Of a DNA stretch of 20,000 nucleotides, positions 8,985-17,665 are shown piece after piece. Within the stretch, counting starts at the first letter, position 1, and each line of letters opens with the position of its first letter. The position numbers and the translations under genes were made by a program. The notes beneath the pieces were generated by a model. It was not told the origin of the DNA and ran no database searches. It saw only the letters and a program-made list of their open reading frames with translations. Source of the stretch: Prorocentrum cordatum (taxonomy: Eukaryota; Sar; Dinophyceae; Prorocentrales; Prorocentraceae); assembly GCA_963575745.1 (NCBI GenBank), contig CAUYUJ010014194.1:1105001-1125000 (forward strand). Reading direction: 5' to 3'.

Positions 8985-9597
8985 AAGTTTCAGCCCCGGC
9001 GTTGTTTCCTCGATTTCGGTCGGGCCCCGGGACCATCAAACGTGCACTCGGGACGAAACAATGCCCCCCGGGATGGGGTCCTGAGCTCTCCCAGGTATGC
9101 GATGTCTTGTTTTTTTCAGCACGCGGTCCCCGAAGTCCTGACCCTTTCCCCCGGGCCGCTTTCATCCTGGGTGGTTTTTGACGGTCCTGGGGCCTGGTTG
9201 GAGCCCCCAAACCCAAGAATTGCCCAAAACCTCCTGTCCTGAGATCCAGAGCCCTGGGGCCGCGCACTGACAAAGATCACGCCGTCGGATGCCTGGGAGA
9301 GGCGTTCGACGAAGGAGGAGAGGACGTGGATAAGGAGGAGAAGGAGGTCGAGGAGGCGGGGGAGGGGGGGGGGAAGGACGAGGAGGAAGAGGGGATGGGG
9401 AAGAAGGAGGGAGGAGAAGGCAGGGAGGGGGAGGAGAAGGAGGAGGGAAAGGCGGCGTGGGGGCTCCGCGCGGCGCGCTGTGACCAGGACTCGCGGCTCT
9501 GGCCGCGGCGTCGAGGGGCGGGCAGCGGCGCGTGAGCGTCTGCGGACCAGAAACCAGACGACACCACCCCGCCTACGACCCAGCGATGTCGAAGATG
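8985..9597. other. No supported gene; GGA-rich tract at 9311-9452
   Basis: 9005-9300 is unique GC-rich DNA. 9311-9452 is a GGA/GGGA purine-rich tract. The minus-strand 266-codon frame (9916-9116) crosses the tract and has poly-Leu/Ser/Pro runs typical of repeat translation. Confidence 0.5.
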
Positions 9598-9727
9598 CCA
9601 TCGGCGGCGAGCGAGGGGGGAAGTCAGCAGGAGAAGGCCTGCTCAGAAGGCAGCGGGACTTCTCAGAAGTCCTCCAGCCTTCTGACAAGCGTCCTGTGTC
9701 TTCGGGGTCTTCTGAGAAGGCCCGCCC
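9598..9727. repeat. Dispersed repeat, copy 1 (pairs with 16268-16410)
   Basis: Starts with tcggcggcgagcgagggggg, identical at the other copy. It continues with ordered matches: gagaaggcctgctcagaagg, cagcgggacttctcagaag, ccttctgacaagc and ttctgagaaggcc. The CTTCTNAGAAGG words are self-complementary, so each copy can fold. Confidence 0.7.
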
Positions 9728-10071
9728 CCATCCCAATTCCCCCCCCCAGGCTCGCCGCCGAACGGCACCTACCCGAACTAGGACCCACCTAGGACCCAGC
9801 GGGTCGCAGGTGGGTCGTGGGTGTCGATTGGTTCTTGGTTGACTCTGCTCCTCCTCTGACCGCAGCGGTGGCGCGCCCCGGCCGCGACTCGCGCTCGAGC
9901 CTGGTACTTTAGACAAGCGCGTTCCACGACTCGCGGCAAATAATTACTCGCAAATGGCCTGTATCCGCCGCGGGGGACTCACGATCCATTACATCGAGTC
10001 CAACATTACGTAGCTTCGTCTCTATCAAGGAGGCGTCGTGACAAAAACTGTGCCCGAAAACCTGCCAGACC

Positions 10072-10234
10072 GTGACCGAAACCAGCGCCGGAAATTTCCC
10101 GACCACGCCCAAGTGTGACCGAAATGTTTAGTTCGAGACTGGAGCGACTTTCAATGCCGGTTACAACATCGGTCACACGGCGTTCTCGGTCACAACTCCG
10201 GGCACGTCTTCGGTCACCGATTTGTTTCGGTCAC
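10072..10234. repeat. Cluster of six GTGACCGAA / TTCGGTCAC motifs
   Basis: Two direct copies (gtgaccgaa at 10072-10080 and 10115-10123) are followed by four inverted copies (tcggtcac at 10169, 10186, 10210 and 10227) within 165 bp, with a further partial ttcggctgac near 10242. The motif is not simple sequence. Direct copies on one side and inverted copies on the other allow alternative hairpins. It could be a protein-binding array or a decayed minisatellite. Confidence 0.7.
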
Positions 10235-10269
10235 CTATTTTTTCGGCTGACAAGGGCTAGGTACCATGA

Positions 10270-11745
10270 CACACGCGTGTGTGTGTTTGTGTGCGTGTTT
10301 GTGTGTGGTTGTGTTTCTGTGTGTTTCTGCTTGTATGTGTGTGTGTGTGTTTGTGCCTGTGTGTTGTGTGTGTTTGTGTTTTCGTGTGTGCGTGTGTGCT
10401 GTGTGTTGTCTTTGTGTGTGTGTTCTTGTGTGTGTGTTGTGTTTGTGCGTGTGTGTTCGTTTGTGTGTGTGTTTGTGTTTGTGCTTGTGCTTGTGCTTGT
10501 GTTTGTGATCGTGTTTGAGTTTGTGTTTGTGTGTTGCTACGTTTATGTTTGTGTATGTGTGTTTGTGGTTGTGGCTGTGCTTGTGTTTGTGTTTGAGGTT
10601 GAGTGTTTGGGTTTGCGTTTGTGGTTGTGTCTGTGTTCGGGTATGTGTTTGTGTTTGTGTGTGTTTGCGTTTGTGTGTTGTATTTGTGATTGCGTTTGCG
10701 TTGGTGGTTGTGTTTGTGTTTGTGCTTGTGTGTGTCTGTGCTTTTGTTTGTGTTGTGTGTGTGTTTATGTTCGTGTTGTGTGTTTGTGTGTGTTTGTGTG
10801 TTTGTGTGTGTCGTGTGTTTGTGTTTTTGTGTGCGTGCGTGCGTGCGTGTGTGTGTGTAATTTTCCACCAACGCAATCACTCTGCCTAGCCGCCGACGTA
10901 ACAAAGTGTGTGTATGTCTGTGTGTGTTGTGTGTTATGTGTTGTGTGTTGCGAGTTGTGTGCTGTGTGTTGTGTGTATTGTGTGTTGTGTGATGTGTTAT
11001 GTGCGGTATGTGTTGTGTGTTGTGTGTGTTGTGTGTGTTGTGCGTTGTGTGTGTGTTGTGTGTGTTGTGTGTTGTGTGTTGTGTGTTGTGTGTTGTGTGT
11101 TGTGATGTGTGGTGTGTATGCGCATGCGTATGTGTATGTGTATGTTTGTGTGTGTGTGTCTGTGTGTCTGTGTGTCTGTGTGTCTGTGTGTCTGTGTGTG
11201 TCTGTGTGTCTGTGTGTCTGTGTGTCTGTGTGTCTGTGTCTGTGTGTGTCTGTGTGTCTGTGTGTCTGTGTGTCTGTGTGTCTGTGTGTCTGTGTCTGTG
11301 TGTGTGTCTGTGTGTCTGTGTGTCTGTGTGTCTGTGTGTCTGTGTGTATTTGTGTCTGTGTGTCTCTGTCTCTGTGTCTGTGTCAGTGTCCGTGTCTGTG
11401 TCTGTGTCTGTGTCTGTGACTGTGTGCGTGTGCGTGTTCGTGTGCGTTTGCGTGTGCGTGTGCGTGTGCGTGTGCGTTTGCGTGTGCGTATGCGTGTGCG
11501 TGCGCGTGCGAAAGTGCGCGTGCGCGTGCGAGTGCGCGTGCGCGTGCGCGTGCGCGTGTGCGCCGTGCGCCGTGCGCACCGTGCGCGCCGTGCGTGCCGT
11601 GCGTGCCGTGCGTGCCGTGCGTGCCGTGCGTGCCGTGCGTGCCGTGCGTGCCGTGCGTGCCGTGCGGTGCGGTGCGGTGCGGTGCGGTGCGGTGCGGTGC
11701 GGTGGTGCGGTGGTGCGGTGGTGCGGTGGTGCGGTGGTGCGGTGG

Positions 11746-11789
<44 letters not shown>

Positions 11790-11934
11790 TGTGTGTGTGT
11801 GTGGTGTGTGTGTGTGGTGCGGTGCGGTGCAGTGCGGTGCGGTGCGGTGGTGCGGTGGTGCGGTGGTGCGTGCGTGCGTGCGTGCGTGCGTGCGTGTGTC
11901 TGTGTGTGTGGTGTGTGTGTGTGTGTGTGTGGTG
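10270..11934. repeat. 1.66-kb G/T-rich array with changing motif
   Basis: Successive blocks: TGTGTTTG-type (10279-10858), a 46-bp non-repeat insert (10859-10904), TGTGTTG (10905-11108), TGTGTGTC (11150-11400), TGCGTG (11425-11545), GTGCGTGCC (11555-11664), GCGGT (11664-11703), GCGGTGGT (11703-11747), TGCG (11746-11791) and TG, then a second GCGGT/GCGGTGGT/TGCG/TG series to 11934. Most is alternating purine-pyrimidine, prone to Z-DNA. All frames are open for hundreds of codons (Cys/Val or Thr/His), which is an artefact. Confidence 0.95.
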
Positions 11935-11970
11935 GGGGGGGGCGGGGGTGGGGGGGGCGTGGGGGGGTCC
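11932..11970 (+). other. Potential G-quadruplex at end of G/T array
   Basis: Four or more G-runs of 5 to 10 bases separated by c, t or cgt, directly after the TG block and before the right TIR. It satisfies the usual G3+N1-7 quadruplex rule. Confidence 0.7.
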
Positions 11971-12020
11971 GGGCGGTTGCGAACAGGCACTTCTAATTCG
12001 CGAGTACTTGGGCGCGCTCG

Positions 12021-12299
12021 GTGATGCTTGCAAGCCGCCGATCGACGGCTTGCCGCTTGCGCAGACGGGCCTACGAGAAGAGCGTATGGCGGGTGTGGCG
12101 CGCCCTGGCTGTGTACCCTCCGCTGCGGCGCGGCCTGCGGCCAAGACGGGGCGGGTTCAGAAAGGGGGGGTGGGCGCAGACGCCTTCGCGCCAGGATGAA
12201 AAACTGGTCCTGGGGGAGTGGGTCGAGGCCCGTTCGCGCCCAGATTGCGGGGATGCCTGGGGCGGTTCGCCTGTCTTGGTGCCCAACAACGTTTGATTT
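12021..12299. other. No supported gene
   Basis: Short unique interval. Several frames are open (for example Arg-rich RRAYEKSVWRVWRALAVY on the plus strand near 12065), but none is recognised. Confidence 0.35.
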
Positions 12300-12690
12300 C
12301 GGAAGAGTTCCATGGGGGGAGATGTCTCAAGCGACTTGCCTGTTTCTGACCCACAGATGTTTTCCTGTTGGTGGTCCAACGGTAACCACGACAGCAGGCG
12401 AGGCGCTTGGGCGCCCCAAGCGGGGGGCAACCATGGGTGGGGATATTCCACGGTTCGCGTTCACATGCGCGGGGTTGTTTCAAACGGTGTGCTTATTTGA
12501 CCTAGTCAGCTCTATCTATTTTTGTGGTCCAATACTCACCGCGATATAGCAAACGTGGCACTTGGGCACCCCGAGCGGTTCTTTCTTGGTGGCCCAATGT
12601 TCACAGTGATATAACAGGCGCGGTCAAAGGCGGAGCCGCCAGGAGTGGAGACATTTCAAGATTCGCGTTCAGAGTGGGAGGATGTCTCGC
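12300..12690. repeat. Diverged interspersed tandem repeat (two alternating blocks)
   Basis: Block B (gttggtggtccaacggtaac...gcttgggcgccccaagcgg) occurs near 12367, recurs as tttgtggtccaatactcacc...acttgggcaccccgagcgg near 12521, and as cttggtggcccaatgttcac near 12585. Block A (ggggatattccacggttcgcgttca near 12439) recurs as gagacatttcaagattcgcgttca near 12648. No gene is recognised. Confidence 0.55.
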
Positions 12691-12719
12691 CTGCTTCGGC
12701 CACCAAGAACTTCAAATTT

Positions 12720-13230
12720 GACTTGTATGCTCCTCACTCATTCACTCACTCAATGTCTTCCTTTTTTCCCCACCTGGACACAATCATTCGCACCCGGGGT
12801 TGCTCATCAACACCTCCTCCCCATTCATACTCAGTCATCGCAGTCCGAATCGCCCGCACCAGTATCCGATCATACTCAAGCCCACACACACACACATTTA
12901 CCCGGTCAACCCTAGATTTGCTCGTACCGAAACTCACCCACACCCATACAACACCACACTCATCCCCACTCACACTCAGGCTCAATAACCTTCAGGTTAA
13001 CGCACACTACAACTACCTCGCACGCAGGACCCCTGATAAATATCTAATCGTCACACTCGAACTCAGACTCACCCACACTCAGGCCCTCTCGCACTTTGAC
13101 TCGGCCACATTCAGACTCACATATACTCAGAACCACTTGTATTCGCAAAAACTATATCCAGACTCACCCACACTCAAACTCGTTGGTACCTGAATCCGTT
13201 TACACTCAGACTGGCCCACGCTCAGGTCAC
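12720..13230. repeat. CTCACACTCA-rich degenerate repeat
   Basis: C/A/T-rich stretch with many near copies of cagactcacccacactca (near 13063, 13159, 13208) and cacacac tracts. It reads as low-complexity Thr/His/Leu peptide on the plus strand. It is probably a degenerate minisatellite with strand composition bias and not a gene. Confidence 0.65.
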
Positions 13231-13985
13231 CAATAAACAGATTTGTTTTTCCATATATGTGTGTGTGTGCTCCCTCGGCCCTCCTGAAAGCTGTTCAGAG
13301 GAGGTGGGGGAGGAGGGCGAGGAGGAGGAGGAGGAGGAGAAGAGGCCACTGAAGTCATCGCTGTCGTCGTCGTCGTCATTGCCGCGCGTGTCATCTTTGC
13401 GGACTCGCTCTCACGCCAAGATGCTCATAGACGAAATCCGCCAACGAAACGTGACCAGAGCATGAGATGCACATAGTGGGATCCCCGCGTCGAGTAATTG
13501 TTGTCGTCGTCCTCGCCCGCGGCCCCCGCCCCGCGACCCCGCCGCGACCCATCCCGCGCCCGCCCTCTCACTCTTACACGTAACTGCGGGGTGCTGCGTG
13601 AAATCATGGCGTCGGTGGCCCGGGGAGGAGAAGCCCCGTCCGTCAGGAGGTGCGCCTCCCGACCGCTGCAGCGGCGAGCTCGGGGAAGGCCCCGGCAGCA
13701 TCGGGTCTGCTGGGCCCTTGTGAGCGGGGGTAAGGAGGCAGGGAAGAGAGGGGGGACTTTGACTTGCGCCTGGCTCGGAGCTGGCTCAGAGACTGGAGCG
13801 CCAGACCTGGCTGAGCGGAATTGGCTGATCCAGCATCTTGACCTCGCCTTCGGCGGGGTCCGGGGAGTCGGGGGAGCGGCGGCTGGGCGGGCCGAGGGAT
13901 GCGGAGAGAAGGGGAGGGGGCAGCGAGGGCGGGGGGGGGGAGGGAGGGAGGAGGGCGAGGCCAGGCGAGGCGAGGCGAGGCGCGA
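13231..13985. other. No confident gene; GC-rich interval with long open frames
   Basis: GAG/GGA run at 13312-13343 and GTC run near 13359-13377. Frames remain open on both strands (211 codons plus, 13498-14133; 288 codons minus, 14509-13643), but both pass through the GACA repeat and show no domain. The non-repeat part of the plus frame (to about 13900) has ordinary composition and could hide an exon; I do not recognise it. Confidence 0.35.
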
Positions 13986-13987
13986 GG

Positions 13988-13988
13988 C

Positions 13989-14028
<40 letters not shown>

Positions 14029-14080
14029 GGCAGGCAGGCAGGCAGGCAGACAGACAGACAAACGCACAGACGGACAGACA
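13988..14080. repeat. (GACA)n-(GGCA)n-(GACA)n compound tetranucleotide
   Basis: About ten GACA units, five GGCA units, then degenerate GACA/GACG units. A point variant appears to have expanded in the centre of the array. Confidence 0.95.
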
Positions 14081-14509
14081 GTGAGAACACGTCTTTCGTG
14101 ACGTCGGCCCCCCGGGCCGGATTTTCATCCTGAATCGTGTTTGGACGCTCCAAGAGCCGGGCAACGGCCTCCAGAGGCCGAGAACAACGAGGGACCGGCC
14201 GTCGCGCCTTCTCTTGTTGCCTCGCCTGGGTCTGAGAGGACCCCAGAGGGAAGCAAGGAGGAGGAGGAGGAGGCCTGTGAAGCCTGTGGCGTATGCGCCC
14301 GCGAAACAGGTGCCTGCCGATTGAACCACTTTCGGTCTTCTTCCTGCCCCCGCTTTGCGCAAGTGCTCTCCTGTCCTGGTTTGTGACCTCTGTGGAGTCT
14401 CCGCCGGCAAAATTAATATGACATTGCTACGAACTCCTGCCTTAGAGGATAAGTGGGCGTGACTTGCGAGGAAGAGAAAAACAAAGAAGAGGATGCCTAT
14501 ATGGCGCAT

Positions 14510-14612
14510 AATGCTGATTCACATGTTGCCCGTTTGACGCTGTGCCGCTTCAAGGCGCACTATGCTGGTTCCCGTGTTGTCCGTTTGACGCTGTGCCACT
14601 TTGAAGAGGCGT
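14510..14612. repeat. 51-bp tandem duplication
   Basis: atgctgattcacatgttgcc followed by cgtttgacgctgtgcc, repeated 51 bp later as atgctggttcccgtgttgtc and cgtttgacgctgtgcc. The core cgtttgacgctgtgcc is identical in both. Confidence 0.8.
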
Positions 14613-15140
14613 TTCCGACCATCTTGGAGCCCTGTTGAGCAGTCTTCGGGCCCTGGGGCGTCTCCGACCATCCTGGCTGCGAAGCTGGAGCCTCGCACCC
14701 CCATCTTAGGCAGTCCTGGGGCCCTCGTGGGGGCCTCTGGGAGCCTCCCGTGGCTTCTTTGGGCGGAGAGCCTAAAATGCCAGTCCCTGTCCCCCATCTG
14801 GGGCACCTCTTGGGGCGTGCCTGGGGCCTTGTCAGGCCATCTTGGAGGCCTCTTGGGCCGTCTTGGGGGCGTCTTGGGCCGTCTGGGCGCTCTCTTGGGG
14901 GCCCCTTAGGCCGTTTTGGAGCGATCTTTGGGGCCTCTTGGGCCGTCTTGGAGAGTCGGGAGGCCGATGAGGCATGACCGCGAAAAAAACGCAAAGACCA
15001 GTGGGAAACATATGGATGTTGACTCTTGGGGCTCTCTCGAGGGGCTTCTTGGAGGGGCATCCTGGACCGTCTGGAGGCCACCGTGGACGGTCTGGACCGA
15101 TCTGTCGGCGACCCCTGGCCCTCTTGGACTATCCTGCAGA
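14613..15140. repeat. CTTGGGGCC-type minisatellite, reverse orientation
   Basis: Units such as TCTTGGGGCC, CATCTTGGAGGCC and GTCTTGGGCC repeat irregularly, the complement of the CCAAGATGGCC units at 3500-3970 and 18255-18615. It produces Gly/Leu/Ser frames on plus and Pro/Arg/Lys frames on minus. It directly abuts the TIR element at 15152. Confidence 0.75.
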
Positions 15141-15151
15141 CCATCTTTAGC

Positions 15152-15297
15152 CGAGCGCGTTCCACTACTCGCAAAGCGACGACTCGCAAATGACCTGGAT
15201 CCGCTGGGGGGGGGATCTACGAGAAACTATATCGAATCAGACATGTGAGTTTCGGGCGTTTGCGAGTAGGCACTTTGCGAGTAGTGGAACGCGCTTG
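15152..15297. mobile_element. 146-bp MITE-like element with 41-bp TIRs
   Basis: Left TIR 15152-15192 (cgagcgcgttccactactcg, then caaag...actcgcaaatg) and right TIR 15257-15297 (gcgtttgcgagtaggcactt, then tgcgagtagtggaacgcgcttg) match at about 36 of 41 positions. The terminal consensus is CRAGCGCG. The same termini occur at 9914 and 12020, so this is a family. No transposase or clear target duplication is seen. Confidence 0.75.
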
Positions 15298-15734
15298 GTG
15301 AATCCTGAAGCCGTCCGTGCCGCGACTGCCGAAGAGCGGCCGACAACGGCCGTCTTCCGCCGGCGTTCCGCCCGTGGCCGGGGTCATGTCCCGGGGGGTC
15401 CCCTCCAGACCCCCCCCAGGGGAACACTAAACAAGAACCCCTCCGCAGGGTCGGAAAATGAGGCGGAAGATTCGGAGGCACCCCCTGGGATGCTGCCGCA
15501 AGAACCATTAAAATCAAGCCCGATCAAAGACCATTCAGCGTGATCAAGCCGGATGAAGCCTGGGATCAAGCTACATAAGCAAGACTACGGGGGATGAAGT
15601 CAGGGAACGCGGGATCATGCCAGATCAGGCTGGCTTTCGACCTCGGGTACACCGGCACCGATGCTGAATCAGAACTCCCAGGAGCTGCATCCTAAGATCA
15701 CAGGAGCAAGAGGGAGGGCCACGACACGACAGGC
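15298..15734. other. No supported gene; GATCAAGCC-type degenerate repeat
   Basis: Words related to gatcaagcc recur at 15510-15640 (atcaagcccgatcaaag, gatcaagccggatgaagcc, gatcaagct, gatcatgccagatcagg). Both strands have open frames near 100 codons without recognised domains. Confidence 0.45.
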
Positions 15735-16030
15735 GCCGGGCGAGAGCAGGGGCGCGGGGCACGGGCAGGGGCTCCACGCCGGTACTCCTCTGCATCTTCC
15801 GGATGCTGCTGGAGAAGTCCGACCGCTTCAGGACGTCGGCGCCCCTTTGGGCCAGAGCCGGCAGCGAGCGAGCGAACAAACGGGCGGCCACCGCCGCGGA
15901 CAAAGATCCTCTGCATCGGCCTGAGTGTGTCCCTGAAGGCTACCCCCCGTTTTGGGAGATGGTGCTGCCGAAGCCCCTCGATTTCAAGACACTGGCAGCC
16001 CTGGGCTCGGGCGGCACGGCGCTACGGCCC
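15735..16030 (-). CDS. Possible exon(s) downstream of ketosynthase exon; product not recognised
   Basis: The minus strand reads RAASVLKSRGFGSTISQ (about 16010-15955) and, after a stop TAG near 15939, in the same frame, AAVAARLFARSLPALAQRG followed by ADVLKRSDFSSSIRKMQRST and GVEPLPVPR (about 15897-15745). Codons end predominantly in G or C, as in the ketosynthase exon 500 bp upstream on the same strand. The stop means that either an intron separates the two parts or only one is real. I do not recognise a domain. A plus-strand frame over the same bases (PFWEMVLPKPLDFKTLAALG) is an equally open alternative, so strand is uncertain. Confidence 0.3.
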
Positions 16031-16267
16031 AGGAGCCCCACAGGACGGCTCACGGCAACCCCGAACACGGCCCGAGGAGGTCAATATCTTGCGTCCCGTT
16101 GGTCGTCGAGGGCGTTTGGGGTCCACTCCGTTTTCGATCCAGGGGTAGCCCAAGACGGCCACAGCGGCCCCTCCGAGGGCGCTGCCATGACCTCGCTCCT
16201 CCTGCGCGCCACATGCTCAGGCGTGAGCTCCTGGCGAGGCCGCAGCCGCCACGGCGCGCACCCAACT

Positions 16268-16410
16268 CGGCGGCGAGCGAGGGGGGGAAGCGAGAAGGAG
16301 GAGGCCTTCTCGGAAGGCGGCGGGGCTTCCCAGAAGCCCTGTGGCGTTCTGACAAGGCTTCTGCGTCTCCGCGGCAGGCTTGGGAATTTTCTCGGAAGGT
16401 CCGAGGCCTT
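16268..16410. repeat. Dispersed repeat, copy 2 (pairs with 9598-9727)
   Basis: Ordered matches to copy 1: tcggcggcgagcgagggggg, gaggccttctcggaaggcgg, ggggcttcccagaagcc and gttctgacaaggc, with about 15 bp more length. It lies in what would be intron sequence just downstream of the ketosynthase exon. Confidence 0.7.
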
Positions 16411-16505
16411 CCGAGCCGTCTGAGGAGGCTTGGGCTCGCAGCCCAAGTGCGCCGTACGAGTGGGCCCTCCTGGCACGAGTCTGGGCAGGCCCCCGGGCTG
16501 GGCGC

Positions 16506-16597
16506 CTGTTCCCCTGCAGGATGCAGTGGACGTTGGTCCCGTCGATGCTGAAGGACGAGACGCCCACGAGCTGGGTGTGGCTGCTGGCCTCCCACAC
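16506..16597 (-). CDS. Exon (or relic) of polyketide synthase ketosynthase domain, C-terminal motif
   Basis: The minus strand encodes about 31 residues including VGVSSFSIDGTNVHCILQ, which matches the C-terminal end of beta-ketoacyl synthase domains (GVSSFG.GGTNAH.ILE). That motif lies near the active-site pocket, after the Cys and two catalytic His residues, which would be in upstream exons. Nearly all third positions are G or C, with no synonymous A/T in the motif. A stop (TAG, 16600-16598) immediately precedes the exon and supplies an acceptor AG followed by G. A donor AAC-AG|GC at 16506/16505 fits the GC-AG introns common in dinoflagellates. Dinoflagellates carry many type I-like ketosynthase genes linked to polyketide toxins and lipids. 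No NIGH or CSS block was found upstream to the window end, so introns must be long or the exon is an isolated relic. Only the motif is certain; product and chemistry are not. Confidence 0.6.
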
Positions 16598-16687
16598 CTA
16601 CGGCGGGTTCCGAGGCCGCCACCAGGGAGAACGAGCCCTTTGCACCCGTCCGACATCCCTCTAAGTCTCGCCCCCCCCTTCTTCAAG

Positions 16688-16832
16688 TAGGGAGCCCATA
16701 CAGGACGTACGCGCCGAACCACGTACATGAATAGGACCCCCCAGTCCGCGAGACCAGCCTCGTGATACGAACGTCCGCGCAATGCGTACACTCGCAACCA
16801 ACGTGTACGTCCTTCTCTCGCCCCTGACCTCC
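16688..16832. mobile_element. TIR element family, copy 1 (~145 bp)
   Basis: Shares tagggagccc, ggacgtacgcgcc, gtacatgaa, cgcgagacc, tacgaac, caatgcgt and gtacgtccttct in order with 17976-18132. The ends caggacgtac (16701) and gtacgtcctt (16805-16814) are inverted. It lies about 90 bp upstream of the ketosynthase exon with respect to the minus strand. Confidence 0.7.
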
Positions 16833-17393
16833 GCCTTCCCCTGAATTCCCTCTTCCCTCCCTGCGAGGTGGGAATCTCTCCAGATTCATCACCTGGGAAG
16901 TGACGTCCTGGGGCCCCAGCGGGCGGTGGATATGGATACATTCTGGCCCCCCGGGCCACAATATATCTATATCCACTGCCTGTGGCGGTCCGCGAGGATC
17001 GATCCCCCAGGTGGTCATGGGTAACCCTCCGCCTCGGACTCTTCCCGCATCCCCCGGGGGTCCCCAAGCTGGGGAAATTGCAAGGGAAGCGGTTTGGCGA
17101 AAACGCGGGATGGCTACCCGTGTGGGTGCCTGCTTCCTCCTTTGAGGCTATGGGATCCACCTCCGCCTCGGACTCCTCCCCCCCCCACCCCCCGGGGGTC
17201 CCCGAGCGGCCTGGTGACCACGCCGTCGGGCGAGCCCGAAGGGCCTCCCGGGCGTGGAGCGGACCGCCCCGGGCCCCGGGCCACTCTCCAGGGCGAGATC
17301 CCGCCCCAGGCGCCGCCCCAGAACCTCCGGGAACTCGAGGCCAACGGGGCACCTGTCACCGGACGGTTTCGGGGGACCCCCCAGCCCATCCTT
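16833..17393. other. No supported gene; one 46-bp duplication
   Basis: ctccgcctcggactc followed by cccccgggggtcccc occurs at 17027-17070 and again at 17161-17206, offset about 134 bp. Long frames on both strands (for example minus 17352-16081) are GC-driven and carry no domain outside the ketosynthase exon. A nearly symmetrical tggatatggatacattctgg...ccacaatatatctatatcca stretch (16927-16976) can fold. Confidence 0.45.
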
Positions 17394-17405
17394 GGAGGGG
17401 AAGAT

Positions 17406-17577
17406 ACGGGGACCATGACCAAGACGGAACGCGGAAACGTCGTTTCGATCTTGGTCACCGTCGGCCTTGGTCAGCGTCAATCCGTGGATCGTCATCGCGA
17501 ACCGGCGACAGCCGACATGGACCATGACCAAGATCGGCGCCGACAACATCACGCGGCATCTTGGTCATGGTCCCCGT
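17406..17577. mobile_element. 172-bp element with exact 19-bp TIRs
   Basis: acggggaccatgaccaaga (17406-17424) and its exact complement (17559-17577) bound the interval; weaker pairing extends about 10 bp outward. Inside, ggaccatgaccaaga recurs at 17519-17533, and the inverted tcttggtcac at 17449 and ccttggtca at 17465. No coding potential is seen. Confidence 0.65.
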
Positions 17578-17665
17578 GTTTCTTCCCTCGACTCCTCCCC
17601 CTTCCCCACCCCTCCACTCCAGGGGCCACGATCGCCAGTGTGAAAACATCGGATCAGCGCCCCAT

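Larger units (their letters stand above)
9914..12020. mobile_element. TIR pair enclosing the G/T array; possible 2.1-kb expanded element
   Basis: The left end at 9914 (caagcgcgttccacgactcg, then tactcgcaaatgg) matches the left TIR of the compact element at 15152-15297. The right end (ggcacttctaattcgcgagt, then gggcgcgctcg ending at 12020) matches that element's right TIR in correct inverted orientation. About 55 bp of interior next to the left end also matches (gtatccgccgcggggg against gatccgctgggggggg). The parsimonious reading is one element whose middle gained a large simple repeat; two independent fragments flanking the array is the alternative. Confidence 0.5.

Noticed and set aside
9091-9119. 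Intron-like caggtatgcg...tttttttcag
   Set aside because: Only about 25 bases between donor and acceptor lookalikes, too short for a spliceosomal intron, and no coding exon on either side.
10115-11419. 434-codon Cys/Val-rich plus-strand frame and 577-codon Thr/His minus-strand frame
   Set aside because: Translation of the G/T array; all frames are open because the repeat lacks stop codons.
12720-13230. Telomere- or subtelomere-like repeat
   Set aside because: Units are CTCACAC-like and degenerate; no TTTAGGG or TTAGGG arrays are present.
13643-14509. 288-codon minus-strand frame with Cys-Leu-Ser-Val repeats
   Set aside because: Crosses the GACA/GGCA tetranucleotide array; no recognised domain.
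16081-17352. 423-codon minus-strand frame
   Set aside because: No domain in this frame; it overlaps the ketosynthase exon in a different frame and crosses a TIR element and a dispersed repeat.
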